From: Janthinobacterium sp. 1_2014MBL_MicDiv
GTDB lineage: Bacteria; Pseudomonadota; Gammaproteobacteria; Burkholderiales; Burkholderiaceae_D
Assembly (NCBI RefSeq): GCF_001865675.1
Contig: NZ_CP011319.1
Coordinates: 2,790,001 to 2,854,000 of the forward strand
DNA length: 64,000 bases
Direction: 5' to 3'
The notes beneath the pieces were generated by a model. That model saw only the letters and a program-made list of their open reading frames with translations. It had not been told where the DNA came from and made no database searches. The stretch's first letter is position 1. Every line of letters begins with the position of its first letter. Positions 51,718-61,247 of the stretch are shown here, piece by piece. The translations under genes were made by a program, and so were the position numbers.

Positions 51718-53226
51718 TTATTTGACCGTCACGGCCGCCGGAGCCGGCCGCGCCAGCACGAATACCAGCGCCGCCACGACGGCTGCCAGGGCGCCGGCCA
51801 GGTACAGTACGCTGGCGAAGCCGTCGACGAAGGCGTGGCGCGCCGCTTCCTGCGCCAGCGCCTGCATGGCTGGCGGCAGCTGGCCGAAGGCTTCGGCCGC
51901 GTTGCCGGCGACGATGCGCCCTATCATCTCGGGCGTCGCCTTCAAGCCGTGCAGCCAGGCCAGGCGCTCGAACGACGCCGCCGTGCGCATGGCCAGCACG
52001 GCGCCCAGGCCGCCGACGGCCAGCACGATGCCGACGAAGCGCGTGGTGGTGCTGATGCCCGAGCCCATGCCTGTCCGTTCGCGCGGGATGCAGGCGAGGA
52101 TGGCCTTTTGCGTGGTGCCGTTGAGCAGCCCGGCGCCGGCGCCCGTGACCACCATGCCGGCCGCTACCCATGCATATTGCAGGCTGGCGGCCGCGAATGC
52201 CGTCGCCACATTGCCCACGGCGACGATCAGCAGGCCCGTCACCAGGATGCCGCGGTCGTCGAGCCGGCGCATGGCGCGCGGCGCCAGGCGCGACAGCACC
52301 ACCATGGCGACGGCGAATGGCAGCATGGCGCAGCCGGCGATGACGGCAGAAAAGTCGAACGCGTTCTGCAGGTACAGCGGCAAGAACGTCATCATCACCT
52401 GCGCCGCGATGGCGTAGCCGAACATGCCCAGCACGGCGCCGACGAAGACGCGGCGGCCAAACAGCGCCAGGTCGATCATCGGCGCACGCTGGCGGCGCTC
52501 GGCCACGACAAACACGCACAGCAGCGCCGCCCCGGCCAGGAAGCGCAGCATGGTGGCGCGGCTGCCCCAGCCCGCCACACTGGCGTCGATCAAGCCCCAG
52601 ATGATGCAGAACAGGCCGGCGGAAAACAGCAGCGCGCCGAGCGGGTCGAAGCTGGCGTTCGACGCATCCTTCGATTCGTCCACGTGGCGCTGCACCAGCC
52701 ACATCAATATGGCGACGACGGGCAGGTTCAGGTAAAAGATCCAGCGCCAGTTGATGGCGCTCGTGACGAGGCCGCCCAGCAGCGGCGCCACCGTCATGGC
52801 CACGCCCATGGCCGCGCCCCACACGGACCAGGCGCGCGCCCTCTCCTTTTCCGCATGAAAAGTGTGGCCGATGACGGCCAGCGCGGAAGTGAGCAGCAGC
52901 GCGGCCCCCAGGCCCTTCACGGCGCGCGCCACGTTGAGCACGAACGGCGTCCAGGCCAGGCCGCACAGCAGCGAGGCCAGCGCGAACACGCCCAGGCCGC
53001 ACAGCATGACCCTGCGCCGCCCCAGGCGGTCGGCGATGCTGCCGGCCGGCAAGAGGAACGAGGCGAACGCCAGCATATAGGCACTGACCACCCATTCCAC
53101 GTCGACGAAGCTGGCGTTCAGCGAGCGGGCGATCGAGGGCAGCGAGACGGCCACGACGTTGGTGTCGAGCATGATCAGGGCGCAGACGCCTGAGCATGTA
53201 TATAAGGTCCAGTTGGTATTTTTCAT
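51718..53226 (-). CDS. MFS efflux transporter, DHA2 type
   Basis: 502 aa, about 14 helices. LIMLDTNVVAVSLPSIA in TM1, loop motif GSIADRLGRRRVMLCG, helix 5 GVAMTVAPLLGGLV. EmrB/QacA-like drug antiporter. Divergent from a LysR gene, with a strong palindrome between them. Confidence 0.92.
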   Translation of the reverse strand: MKNTNWTLYTCSGVCALIMLDTNVVAVSLPSIARSLNASFVDVEWVVSAYMLAFASFLLPAGSIADRLGRRRVMLCGLGVFALASLLCGLAWTPFVLNVARAVKGLGAALLLTSALAVIGHTFHAEKERARAWSVWGAAMGVAMTVAPLLGGLVTSAINWRWIFYLNLPVVAILMWLVQRHVDESKDASNASFDPLGALLFSAGLFCIIWGLIDASVAGWGSRATMLRFLAGAALLCVFVVAERRQRAPMIDLALFGRRVFVGAVLGMFGYAIAAQVMMTFLPLYLQNAFDFSAVIAGCAMLPFAVAMVVLSRLAPRAMRRLDDRGILVTGLLIVAVGNVATAFAAASLQYAWVAAGMVVTGAGAGLLNGTTQKAILACIPRERTGMGSGISTTTRFVGIVLAVGGLGAVLAMRTAASFERLAWLHGLKATPEMIGRIVAGNAAEAFGQLPPAMQALAQEAARHAFVDGFASVLYLAGALAAVVAALVFVLARPAPAAVTVK

Positions 53227-53260
53227 GCCTGGATTGTAAGCAGGCCGGTATTATTTCTTG

Positions 53261-53282
53261 TTATAAGTCAATCGACTTATAA
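53261..53282. promoter_or_regulatory. 22-bp perfect palindrome between pump and LysR gene
   Basis: TTATAAGTC (53261-53269), AATC, GACTTATAA (53274-53282). It ends 7 nt before the LysR start and lies 35 nt from the pump start. Likely operator of this LysR protein. Confidence 0.7.
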
Positions 53283-53289
53283 TTCACTC

Positions 53290-54186
53290 ATGGTGAATAC
53301 AGAAAAATCGCTGGAGCTGCGGCATTTCCGCTGCGTGCTGGCCGTCGCGCACAGCCTGCATTTCGCGCGGGCCGCCGCCGAGCTGGGCATTTCGCCGCCC
53401 GCGCTGACCAAGCAGGTGCAGGAAACGGAAAGCCTGCTCGGCACGCGGCTGTTCCAGCGCAGCAAGCGCGCCGTGACCCTGACGGCCGCCGGCGAGCTGT
53501 TCGTGCCGGAAGCGGCGCGCGCGCTGGAACAGCTGGAACAGGCGCAGGACGTGGCGCGGCGCGCGGGCCGGGGCGAACTGGGACGGCTGGAAATCGGCTA
53601 CGTGGCGTCGGCGGCCTATGCCGGCGTGCTGCAGGCGCAGTTTGCCCGCTTCCGGGCGGCGCACCCGGGCATCCGCATCGGCGCGCGCGAGTATGCGATG
53701 GAAACGCTGCCCGAGCTGCTCGACCAGGGCCGCCTCGACCTGGCCTTCGTGCGTCCGCCCCTGCGCCTGCCCGATGGCGTCGCCAGCGTCGTCTTGCTGC
53801 GCGACCGCTTCGTGCTGGCCGTGCAAGCCGACAGCCCGCTGGCCCGGCTCGGCGTGGTGGCGCCGGCGAACCTGGCGCAGCAGGCATTCATCGTGCCGGA
53901 ACAGGAATTGGGCACCGTCGAGTTCAGCCGGCGCGGCGGCTATGCGCCGCAGGTGACGTCGCGCCCGGGCAGCCTGCTGGCCGTGCTGACGGAAGTGTCG
54001 CTGGGCGTCGGCTGCGCCATCGTGCCGCACTCGGTGATGGCCAGCGTGCGGCTGCCGGGTGTGGAATTTCGCGAACTGGCGCAGCCCGCGATCAGCTCGG
54101 AAATCGCCGTCGCCTTTCGCCGCCACGAACAGGCGCCGGCCGCGCGCGCCTTCATCGCCCAGCTGCGCGCGGCGGCGCTGGCCTGA
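53290..54186 (+). CDS. LysR-family transcriptional regulator
   Basis: 298 aa. LRHFRCVLAVAHSLHFARAAAELGISPPALTKQVQETESLLGTRLFQRS is the DNA-binding domain; the effector domain includes GYVASAAYAGVLQAQFARFRAAHP. It probably regulates the divergent DHA2 pump through the palindrome. Confidence 0.92.
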   Translation: MVNTEKSLELRHFRCVLAVAHSLHFARAAAELGISPPALTKQVQETESLLGTRLFQRSKRAVTLTAAGELFVPEAARALEQLEQAQDVARRAGRGELGRLEIGYVASAAYAGVLQAQFARFRAAHPGIRIGAREYAMETLPELLDQGRLDLAFVRPPLRLPDGVASVVLLRDRFVLAVQADSPLARLGVVAPANLAQQAFIVPEQELGTVEFSRRGGYAPQVTSRPGSLLAVLTEVSLGVGCAIVPHSVMASVRLPGVEFRELAQPAISSEIAVAFRRHEQAPAARAFIAQLRAAALA

Positions 54187-54195
54187 CATCGCCGC

Positions 54196-54765
54196 TCAGG
54201 CGTTTTTCAGGACGGCCACGGCGTAGGTGCAATCGGCCGCCGTTTCATTGCTGAACACGCAGTCGGCCGGCGGCCCCAGCTCCAGGCAGTCGCCTTCGTC
54301 CAGCGCGTGCCGCGTGTCGCCTTCGATGAAGACAAGGCTGCCGGATAGCACCCAGATGAGCTGGCGCCGCGACACATAGGCGGCCGCCGGCATGGGCACG
54401 GCCGCGCCCGGCGGCAAGGTGATGTGCACGAGATCGAGCGGCATGTCGGACGCCGGCGATACGTGCCGCCGCACGTAGCCGCTCTGCGGGTCGACCCACA
54501 CGGGCTGGCCCGCCTTGCGCAGCAGGCGCCCCTCGCGCATCTCGGCGCGGGCGATGAGCTCGGACATGCTCAGCTCGAAGGCGCCCGACAGCCGGGCCAG
54601 CAAGGTGGCCGTGGGGCTGCAATCGCCGCGCTCCACCTTGTGCACCATCGCGCGCGACACGCCGGACCGGGCCGCCAGGTCCGTCAGCGACCAGCCCAGC
54701 CGTTCGCGCTCGATGCGCACCCTGGCCCCTATGCGTTGGTTCAATTCGTCTGGTTTAGTGGACAT
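54196..54765 (-). CDS. XRE-type helix-turn-helix regulator with cupin domain
   Basis: 189 aa. IGARVRIERERLGWSLTDLAARSGVSRAMVHKVERGDCSPTATLLARLSGAF is an XRE helix-turn-helix; residues 100-189 form a cupin (VHITLPPGAAVPMP, GSLVFIEGD, LDEGDCLELGPPADCVF). Such proteins sense small molecules or amines. Divergent from a GNAT gene across a matched inverted repeat. Confidence 0.9.
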   Translation of the reverse strand: MSTKPDELNQRIGARVRIERERLGWSLTDLAARSGVSRAMVHKVERGDCSPTATLLARLSGAFELSMSELIARAEMREGRLLRKAGQPVWVDPQSGYVRRHVSPASDMPLDLVHITLPPGAAVPMPAAAYVSRRQLIWVLSGSLVFIEGDTRHALDEGDCLELGPPADCVFSNETAADCTYAVAVLKNA

Positions 54766-54778
54766 ACTCAGGATTTAT

Positions 54779-54815
54779 TGGACAAAAGTGTGGGCGGCAA
54801 TCTATGATTTGTCCA
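54779..54815. promoter_or_regulatory. TGGACAAA/TTTGTCCA repeat between XRE and GNAT genes
   Basis: TGGACAAA (54779-54786) and TTTGTCCA (54808-54815) are perfect inverted arms separated by 21 nt, about two helical turns centre to centre. A third TGGACA occurs at the XRE start (54758-54763). TATAGT at 54817-54822 is a likely -10 for the GNAT gene. Confidence 0.6.
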
Positions 54816-54845
54816 TTATAGTAGACGCCCAGCGAGGAAACAACC

Positions 54846-55376
54846 ATGCAGATACGCGACGCCCATGCGGGCGATATCGAGGGAATCACGGCCATCTACA
54901 ACGATGCCGTCAGCAATACCCTGGCCATCTGGAACGAGCAGACGGTCGATGCGGCCAATCGCGCCGCCTGGCTGGCCGACCGCCTGCGGGCCGGCTATCC
55001 CGTGCTCGTCGCCATCGACGCGCAGCAAAGCGTGGCCGGCTACGCCTCGTTCGGCGACTGGCGCGCCTTCGACGGCTTCCGCCATACGGTCGAGCATTCC
55101 GTGTATGTGCGCGCCGATTGCCGCGGCAGCGGCACGGGCAAGGCCTTGATGGTGGAGCTGATCGCGCGCGCGCGCGGCATCGGCAAGCATGTCATGGTGG
55201 CGGGCATCGAAGCGGGCAATGCCGGTTCGATCGCCCTGCACAAGAAACTCGGTTTCGAGGAGGTGGGATTGCTGCCGCAGGTGGGCACCAAGTTCGGCGC
55301 CTGGCTGGACCTGGCGTTCCTGCAGCTGACGCTCGATGCGCGCAGCGATCCGGACGGCATCACGCCGTCCAGCTAA
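54846..55376 (+). CDS. GNAT acetyltransferase, phosphinothricin/amino-acid N-acetyltransferase type
   Basis: 176 aa. MQIRDAHAGDIEGITAIYNDAV at the start, GYASFGDWRAFDGFRHTVEHSVYV in the middle, the acetyl-CoA loop RGSGTGKALM, and the C-terminal GFEEVGLLPQVGTKFGAWLDL are signatures of the PAT/MddA group. These acetylate phosphinothricin, methionine sulfoximine or related amino acids. Controlled, by position, by the divergent XRE-cupin protein. Confidence 0.9.
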   Translation: MQIRDAHAGDIEGITAIYNDAVSNTLAIWNEQTVDAANRAAWLADRLRAGYPVLVAIDAQQSVAGYASFGDWRAFDGFRHTVEHSVYVRADCRGSGTGKALMVELIARARGIGKHVMVAGIEAGNAGSIALHKKLGFEEVGLLPQVGTKFGAWLDLAFLQLTLDARSDPDGITPSS

Positions 55377-55389
55377 CTTCAGGCAAGCC

Positions 55390-56580
55390 TCAGGGATCGA
55401 TGTCCGGCGGCGGACGGCGCAGGGCCAGATGTTCCCACACGGCCACCAACACCAGCACGCAGCTGGTGATGCAGGCCAGGGTCAGCGGCGCATACAGGCG
55501 GCCGTACGCCATCGGGATCAGCGCCAGGATGATCAAGATGCCCAGCAGATGCGACAGCGGCGGCGTGGCGCGGTCGTTGCTGACCCATTTGAACAGGGCG
55601 TTGCCCAGCAGATACAGGATCGGGCCGCCCAGCAAGGCGCTGATGCCGGCGAAGCTGGCCTCGTCCGGGTGCACGAGGGCCAGCTCGTCGGCCACGGCGC
55701 TGACGATCACGCCGCCCACGATCAGCATGTGGATGTAGGTGTAAGCCTTGCGCGCGATGCGGCCCGGATCTTTCGAGTGGGCGATGCGGTGGTGGCCCGC
55801 TTCGGCGCCCGTGTCGAAATAAATCCACCACATGGCGATGCTGCCGACCAGGGCCGACAGGAAACCCAGCCAGTTGGCGGCCGTCCATTCCAGGCCCGCG
55901 AACGTGGCGCCCGTCACCAGCAGCGATTCGCCGAGCGCGATGATGACGAACAGCGCGCAGCGCTCGGCCATGTGGCCCCCATCGACATCCCAGTCGGCCG
56001 TCGACGAGCGGCCCAGGCCGGGCACGCCGAACTGCATCCACGGTCCCGCCAGGTCGATCAGCAGGGCCGCGGCCCACCAGAAGATGCGCTGCGAAGGGTC
56101 GGCCAGGCCGCCGGCGATCCAGAAGGCGCCGGACAGCACGGCCCACAGGGCGATGCGCTGGAAATTGCGGCGGCGCGACAGTGCTTCGTGGCGCACGGCC
56201 CACCAGGCGAACAGGGGGCGCCCCACCTGCATGGCGACATACGCGCCGGCAAAGGCCAGGCCCCGCGTGCCGAACGCTTCGGGAATCGAGGCGGACATGA
56301 TGAGGCCGCCCAACATCAGGGCGAACAGGCTGATGCGTACGGGAATGCGCTCGGGGTCGAGCCAGTTGGTGATCCACGACGTGAAGATCCAGACCCACCA
56401 GACGGCCATCAGCAGCAGCCCCGTCTGCAGCCAGCCCGTGGCGCTCAGGTGTGCCAGCAAGCCATGCGACAGTTGCGTAACGGCAAACACGAACACGAGG
56501 TCGAAGAACAGCTCGATCATGCCCACCTTGCCGCTGTCCTGCCCGCCGCGCTTGCGCAACAGCGATTTTGTCAATTCCAT
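55390..56580 (-). CDS. Low temperature requirement A (LtrA) membrane protein
   Basis: 396 aa from ATG 56580. Many helices; the N-terminal VGMIELFFDLVFVFAVTQLSH is the LtrA hallmark, with ERCALFVIIALGESLLVTGATF in the middle. The function of LtrA is unclear. It follows a small membrane-protein gene by 59 nt on the same strand, suggesting an operon. Confidence 0.92.
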   Translation of the reverse strand: MELTKSLLRKRGGQDSGKVGMIELFFDLVFVFAVTQLSHGLLAHLSATGWLQTGLLLMAVWWVWIFTSWITNWLDPERIPVRISLFALMLGGLIMSASIPEAFGTRGLAFAGAYVAMQVGRPLFAWWAVRHEALSRRRNFQRIALWAVLSGAFWIAGGLADPSQRIFWWAAALLIDLAGPWMQFGVPGLGRSSTADWDVDGGHMAERCALFVIIALGESLLVTGATFAGLEWTAANWLGFLSALVGSIAMWWIYFDTGAEAGHHRIAHSKDPGRIARKAYTYIHMLIVGGVIVSAVADELALVHPDEASFAGISALLGGPILYLLGNALFKWVSNDRATPPLSHLLGILIILALIPMAYGRLYAPLTLACITSCVLVLVAVWEHLALRRPPPDIDP

Positions 56581-56639
56581 ACATACTCTTTCATCGTCAA
56601 TCCTGGCCGCGCTGGCGGTGTTGCCCATGGGCTGGCGGC

Positions 56640-56897
56640 TCAGGCGCGTTGTAAACGCCACCACAAAAAACCGGCCAGCAAGGCTGGCACGGCAAAAATT
56701 ACTGCAAAAATCGGTAGTTCCTCGGCCACGGAATAGCCGGCCCCGAGCACGCCCACGGCCATGTTGATGCCCGCGCCCACCAGCCACAGGGGAATGAAGG
56801 CCAGGGCCGCATGCGCCATCGCGCCCCTGCCCCGTCCAATCAGCAGGCACAGTGCCAGTAGCGCGAAACCCGCGCCCATCACCAGTATCGTATGCAT
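56640..56897 (-). CDS. Small membrane protein upstream of LtrA
   Basis: 85 aa with three hydrophobic helices (ILVMGAGFALLALCLLIG, AALAFIPLWLVGAGINMAVG, LPIFAVIFAVPALLAGFLWW). Inner-membrane protein of unknown role, probably cotranscribed with LtrA. Confidence 0.75.
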   Translation of the reverse strand: MHTILVMGAGFALLALCLLIGRGRGAMAHAALAFIPLWLVGAGINMAVGVLGAGYSVAEELPIFAVIFAVPALLAGFLWWRLQRA

Positions 56898-57000
56898 CGC
56901 CGTCCCTTCATTAAAACATCGTATGGAAAACTATGTATAGGATGCTAACGCATTTCGCGGGTGCAGGGAGCAATTTGCTGTGCGCGGCAGGCGGATGGCC

Positions 57001-57948
57001 TTAAACCGGCGTGGGCAAGGGCAAGCCGGCGAAGTGCGCTGCCAGGTTGTCCACCACCAATTGCCCCATCGCATGGCGCATTTCCACGGTGAGGCTGCCC
57101 ACGTGCGGCGTCAGCACCACGTTTGGCAAGGCGCGCAAGGCGGCGGGCACGCGCGGTTCGTCCGTAAATACGTCGAGGCCGGCCGCGCCCAGGTGGCCAT
57201 CCTGCAGGGCGGCAATCATGGCGTCTTCGTCGATCAGGGCGCCACGGGCGATATTGATCAGGGTGCCTTGCGGGCCCAGCGCGTCGAGCACCTGGCGGTC
57301 GACGATCTTGCGCGTGGCCGGCGTGCCCGGCGCGCAGACGATCAGGTAATCGCTTTCCTGCGCCAGGGCCAGCAAGGATTCCGCGCGCGGCACGGGCGTG
57401 CCAGGAATGGCGCGCGGCTGGTAATAGCGTACGTTGACGCCGAAGGCGGCCAGGCGCAGCGCGATCGCTTGTCCGATCTGCCCGAAACCGAAGATGCCGG
57501 CCGTCTTGCCGCGCAGGCTGGATGCGGGAGTGATCGCTTCGCGGCGTTCCCAGGCGCCATCGCGCACGAAACGGTCGAGCGCGGCGATATGCCGGGCGCT
57601 GGCCAGCAGCAGGCCCAGCGCCACGTCGGCGACGTCGTCGGTCAGCACGTTCGGCGTGGTGGTGACGGCGATGCCGCGCTGGCGCGCCACGTCGAGCGCC
57701 ACGCCATCGAGGCCGACGCCGTTGACGGCGATGATTTCCAGCGCGGGCAGCAAGCCCATGTCCGTGGCGTTCAAGCCCAGCGCGCCCGTCGTGACGACGG
57801 CGCGGATGCGCGGCGCCCGCTCCGCCAGCCAGGCATGGCGCTCTTGCGGCGCGATTTGCCAGGCGTGGTGGCACGTGTAATCGTGCTCAAGCTGCGCGTT
57901 GACGGCAGCCGAGGGGCTGGGAGCGAGGATCAGGAGTTCGGGGGGCAT
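57001..57948 (-). CDS. D-2-hydroxyacid dehydrogenase
   Basis: 315 aa from ATG 57948; ATG 57972 is possible. The NAD-binding motif is GIFGFGQIGQAIALRL. The catalytic Arg lies in VNGVGLDGVAL or nearby, ARGALIDEDAM follows the nucleotide site, the catalytic Glu is in DVFTDEPRVP, and the His is in VLTPHVGS. This is the glyoxylate/hydroxypyruvate reductase group: it reduces a 2-oxo acid with NAD(P)H. Monocistronic. Confidence 0.92.
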   Translation of the reverse strand: MPPELLILAPSPSAAVNAQLEHDYTCHHAWQIAPQERHAWLAERAPRIRAVVTTGALGLNATDMGLLPALEIIAVNGVGLDGVALDVARQRGIAVTTTPNVLTDDVADVALGLLLASARHIAALDRFVRDGAWERREAITPASSLRGKTAGIFGFGQIGQAIALRLAAFGVNVRYYQPRAIPGTPVPRAESLLALAQESDYLIVCAPGTPATRKIVDRQVLDALGPQGTLINIARGALIDEDAMIAALQDGHLGAAGLDVFTDEPRVPAALRALPNVVLTPHVGSLTVEMRHAMGQLVVDNLAAHFAGLPLPTPV

Positions 57949-58087
57949 GGGCGTCCAGGATGGTGTCGGCATAGGGGAACGGGAAACAAACGCAGACGCA
58001 ACTTAGCATATTTGACGCCCTGCCGGGGCCGCCTGTCCCGTAAATGCCCTCAAAACCCTGATCGCAACGCGGGCTTTGCCTCGCGCT

Positions 58088-58771
58088 TCAGCCCGGGCAA
58101 GCCACGCGTTTCAGCTTACCGCCCGTCTTGAACGGGTCGGCGCCCGCGCCGGGATTGTCGCCCATGGCAAAGCAGGTCGAGCCGCCCGGCGTGCGCACGC
58201 GCGAGGCGGGCCGGCCGTCGGCCGTCAGGTAGTCGTCGACCGCCAGCACGGCGCCGCCGCGCCGGGCGGAGGCGACCAGCTTCTGGAAGGTCGTCTGGCT
58301 GTCGATCTCGGGCGCGGCCAGCCACGGCTTGTCTTTCTGCAATTCGGCGCGCAGGGCCTTGTCGGCGGCGCCCGCCGCCAGCCTGGCGCGCGTGCGCAAG
58401 TCTTCCGTGGGCGCGGCAGGCGGCGCATCGACGGGCGCGGTGATGGTTTCCGCCGGCGCGGCAACGGATTCGGCCAGGACGGGCGGCAAGGCGGGCGGCG
58501 CCACGGGCGCAATCGCGCGCGCGCGGGGCATGGGCATCGGCAAGGGCATCGGCGGCGTGCGCGGCAAGGGCCGGGGCAAGGGCCGGGGCGGCATCAGGGT
58601 CAGGAAGGCCACTTCCGTGTATTGCTTGAGCTGGCGCGCCGGCAGCAGCAGGAAATACAGGCCCAGCGCATGCATGGCGAGGATCAGCGCGACGGCGGCG
58701 CCTTTCAGGCTGAGCCAGTGCGGCAGGCGCGTGCGCGGCGCATCAGGCGGGGAATGGCGAAGCATGGGCAT
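58088..58771 (-). CDS. Single-pass protein with a Pro-rich TonB-like N-terminal half
   Basis: 227 aa from ATG 58771 (AGGA upstream). A transmembrane helix (GAAVALILAMHALGLYFLLL) is followed by a Pro-rich stretch (MPPRPLPRPLPRTPPMPLP) and an Ala-rich region, as in TonB-type energy transducers. The C-terminal domain (TFQKLVASARRGGAVLAVDD; GGSTCFAMGDNPGAG) does not look like a TonB box-binding domain, so it is not called TonB. It is divergent from the TonB receptor gene. Confidence 0.6.
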   Translation of the reverse strand: MPMLRHSPPDAPRTRLPHWLSLKGAAVALILAMHALGLYFLLLPARQLKQYTEVAFLTLMPPRPLPRPLPRTPPMPLPMPMPRARAIAPVAPPALPPVLAESVAAPAETITAPVDAPPAAPTEDLRTRARLAAGAADKALRAELQKDKPWLAAPEIDSQTTFQKLVASARRGGAVLAVDDYLTADGRPASRVRTPGGSTCFAMGDNPGAGADPFKTGGKLKRVACPG

Positions 58772-58968
58772 GCGGTGTCCTGTGGGCGCAAGGCGCGATG
58801 CTGCATTTTAGCGGGAGCGCCTGGCATGGGTTGATGAATTCGCAAGGTATCGTCTGGCGCGCCTTTTTTATGCAGAATCCGGTGCCTGATCCGTCAAGTG
58901 TTGTGCTACGCACCATTTTTTGACTGCCAGGCGCACGATTTTGCACGCTATCCCGCGTGGCGGAATAC

Positions 58969-58987
58969 AATGATAATCATTCTCATT
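58969..58987. promoter_or_regulatory. Fur box upstream of the TonB receptor
   Basis: AATGATAATCATTCTCATT matches the Fur consensus over nearly all positions (core AATGATAATCATT exact). It lies 17 nt before the receptor start codon, so Fur with iron should block transcription. Confidence 0.9.
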
Positions 58988-59004
58988 ACTATCCAAACAA
59001 CATC

Positions 59005-61224
59005 ATGCGCAAGTTCCACCTCGCCCCTACCCCGTTCGCCCTGGCCGCCTTCCTGCTGGCCAGCACCGCCGCCCACGCCCAAACCAGCGTCGCCGCGCCA
59101 GCCAGCGGCGACGCGCAAAGCATGCCCACCGTCGTCGTGAATGCATCGGCCGATGCGTCGGCGGAAGGCTTGTCGAAGGCGTATGCGGGGGGGCAGGTGG
59201 CGCGCGGCGGGCGCATGGGTATCCTCGGTTCCGTGGACATGATGGATTCCCCGTTTGGCAGCACCAGTTACACGCAGCAGTTCATTGCCGACCAGCAGGC
59301 GCGCAGCGTGGGCGACCTGCTGCAAAGCGATCCGGCCGTGCGCATGTCGCGCGGCTATGGCAACTTCCAGGAAGTCTATGTGATCCGTGGTTTCGCCCTC
59401 GATTCCGATGACGTGGCTTACAACGGCCTGTACGGCGTCTTGCCGCGCCAGTACGTGTCGCCGGAACTGCTCGAGCGCGTGGAAGTGTTCCGCGGCGCCA
59501 GCGCCTTCCTGAATGGCGCTGCCCCTGGCGGCAGCGGCCTCGGCGGCGCCATCAACCTGATGCCCAAGCGCGCCGGCAACGCGCCATTGACGGAGCTGAC
59601 GGTGGGCGTGGAGTCGGGCGGTCATGCCTACGCGGCCATCGACGTGGCGCGCCGCTTCGGCGACAACCAGGAATTCGGCGTGCGCGTGAACGCCGCCAAG
59701 CGCCAGGGCGAGACCAGCATCAAGCGCGAAGACCACGACGTGGGCATGTTCTCCGTCGGCCTCGACTATCGCGGCCGCAACTACCGCCTGTCGGCCGACG
59801 CCGGCTACCAGAATTTCGATCTGACGGCGCCGCGTCCTTCCGTCAGCACAGGCAGCCTGACGGCCTTGCCTGGCGCGCCCGACGCGGCGAAGAACTTCGC
59901 CCAGCCGTGGAGCTACTCGAAGGAGCACGATGTGTTCGGCACGGCACGCGCCGAGGTGGACCTTGCCAAAGATGTGGTGGCCTGGGCCGCATTTGGCAGC
60001 CGTTCGACGAAGGAGTCGAACAGCCTGGCCCAACCGACGTTGAACTCGCTCAATGGCGATGCCAGCGTGTACCGTTTCGACAATGCGCGCAAGCAGGAAA
60101 TCCGCACGGGCGAACTGGGCATCCGGGGCAAGGGCCGCACGGGCTCCGTCCAGCATACGCTGGTGGCCAGCTGGTCCGGTCACTGGAACGAGGCGAAGAA
60201 TGCGTATGCGATCAGCGATTACGCAGGCTTGCCGACGAATATCTACCGTCCGTTGGACGTGGCCATGCCGCCTACCCTGCCCGCGAACTCGGGTGGCGTG
60301 ATGAGCGACCCGCGCCTGACGCAAAAAACCATCCTCAACAGTTACGCCGTGGCCGATACCATGGCCTTCCTCGACGAGCAGCTGTTGCTGACCGTGGGCC
60401 TGCGCCGCCAGCAGATCCGCGATGCGGCGTATGCCTACGGCACGGCCGTGCAGTATTCCAGCTATGACAAGAGCGCCACGACGCCCGTGGCCGGCATCGT
60501 CTACAAGGCCAGCAAGAACGTGTCGCTGTACGCCAACTACATCGAGGCGCTGGTCAAGGGACCAGTTGCCAGCGGGACCTACTTTGATGGCAAGAACGAC
60601 ATGCCGGTGAGCAACAAGGGCGAGGTATTCTCGCCATACAAGACCAAGCAGAAAGAAATCGGCATCAAGTACGATGGCGGCAGGCTGGGCATGAGCGCCG
60701 CCCTGTTCTCGACGGCCAAGCCCTTGCCGGCCGTGGTCGGCTCGCGCGCCACCCTGTCGGGCGAACAGCGCAACCAGGGCCTGGAACTGTCCGTCTTCGG
60801 CACGCCGATGGCCGGCGTGCGCCTGCTGGGCGGCCTGACCTGGCTCGATACGGAACAGCGCAAGACGGACAAGCCGGCCAACAATGGCAAGAACGCCATC
60901 GGCGCGCCGAAAACGCAGCTGAGCGTGGGCGGCGAATGGGATGTGCCTGGCGCGCCTGGCCTGTCGCTGAACGCACGCACCGTCTACACGTCGACGCAGT
61001 ATGCGGATCTGGCCAACAGCAAGCAGCTGCCATCCTGGACCCGCGTCGATATCGGCGCGCGCTACCTGACCCAGGTGGCCGGCCATGACGTGACCTTGCG
61101 CGCGCGCATCGACAACGTGGCCGACCGCAGCTACTGGGCCTCGGCCGTCTCCTCGTTCGACGCGGGCAGCCTGGTGCTGGCTGCGCCGCGCACCTTTGTC
61201 GTCTCGGGCAGCGTGGCGTTCTAA
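59005..61224 (+). CDS. TonB-dependent siderophore receptor
   Basis: 739 aa from ATG 59005. Signal peptide (FALAAFLLASTAAHA). Plug domain at about residues 80-200 (FIADQQARSVGDLLQSDPAVRMS, VYVIRGF, VEVFRGASAFLNG, GGAINLMPKRA), then a 22-strand barrel ending in a Phe (VSGSVAF). It takes up an iron-siderophore complex across the outer membrane. Fur control is clear from the box just upstream. No siderophore biosynthesis genes are in the window, so it may use a xenosiderophore. Confidence 0.95.
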   Translation: MRKFHLAPTPFALAAFLLASTAAHAQTSVAAPASGDAQSMPTVVVNASADASAEGLSKAYAGGQVARGGRMGILGSVDMMDSPFGSTSYTQQFIADQQARSVGDLLQSDPAVRMSRGYGNFQEVYVIRGFALDSDDVAYNGLYGVLPRQYVSPELLERVEVFRGASAFLNGAAPGGSGLGGAINLMPKRAGNAPLTELTVGVESGGHAYAAIDVARRFGDNQEFGVRVNAAKRQGETSIKREDHDVGMFSVGLDYRGRNYRLSADAGYQNFDLTAPRPSVSTGSLTALPGAPDAAKNFAQPWSYSKEHDVFGTARAEVDLAKDVVAWAAFGSRSTKESNSLAQPTLNSLNGDASVYRFDNARKQEIRTGELGIRGKGRTGSVQHTLVASWSGHWNEAKNAYAISDYAGLPTNIYRPLDVAMPPTLPANSGGVMSDPRLTQKTILNSYAVADTMAFLDEQLLLTVGLRRQQIRDAAYAYGTAVQYSSYDKSATTPVAGIVYKASKNVSLYANYIEALVKGPVASGTYFDGKNDMPVSNKGEVFSPYKTKQKEIGIKYDGGRLGMSAALFSTAKPLPAVVGSRATLSGEQRNQGLELSVFGTPMAGVRLLGGLTWLDTEQRKTDKPANNGKNAIGAPKTQLSVGGEWDVPGAPGLSLNARTVYTSTQYADLANSKQLPSWTRVDIGARYLTQVAGHDVTLRARIDNVADRSYWASAVSSFDAGSLVLAAPRTFVVSGSVAF

Positions 61225-61247
61225 ATCAGCCTGCGCCGGCCTGCGAT

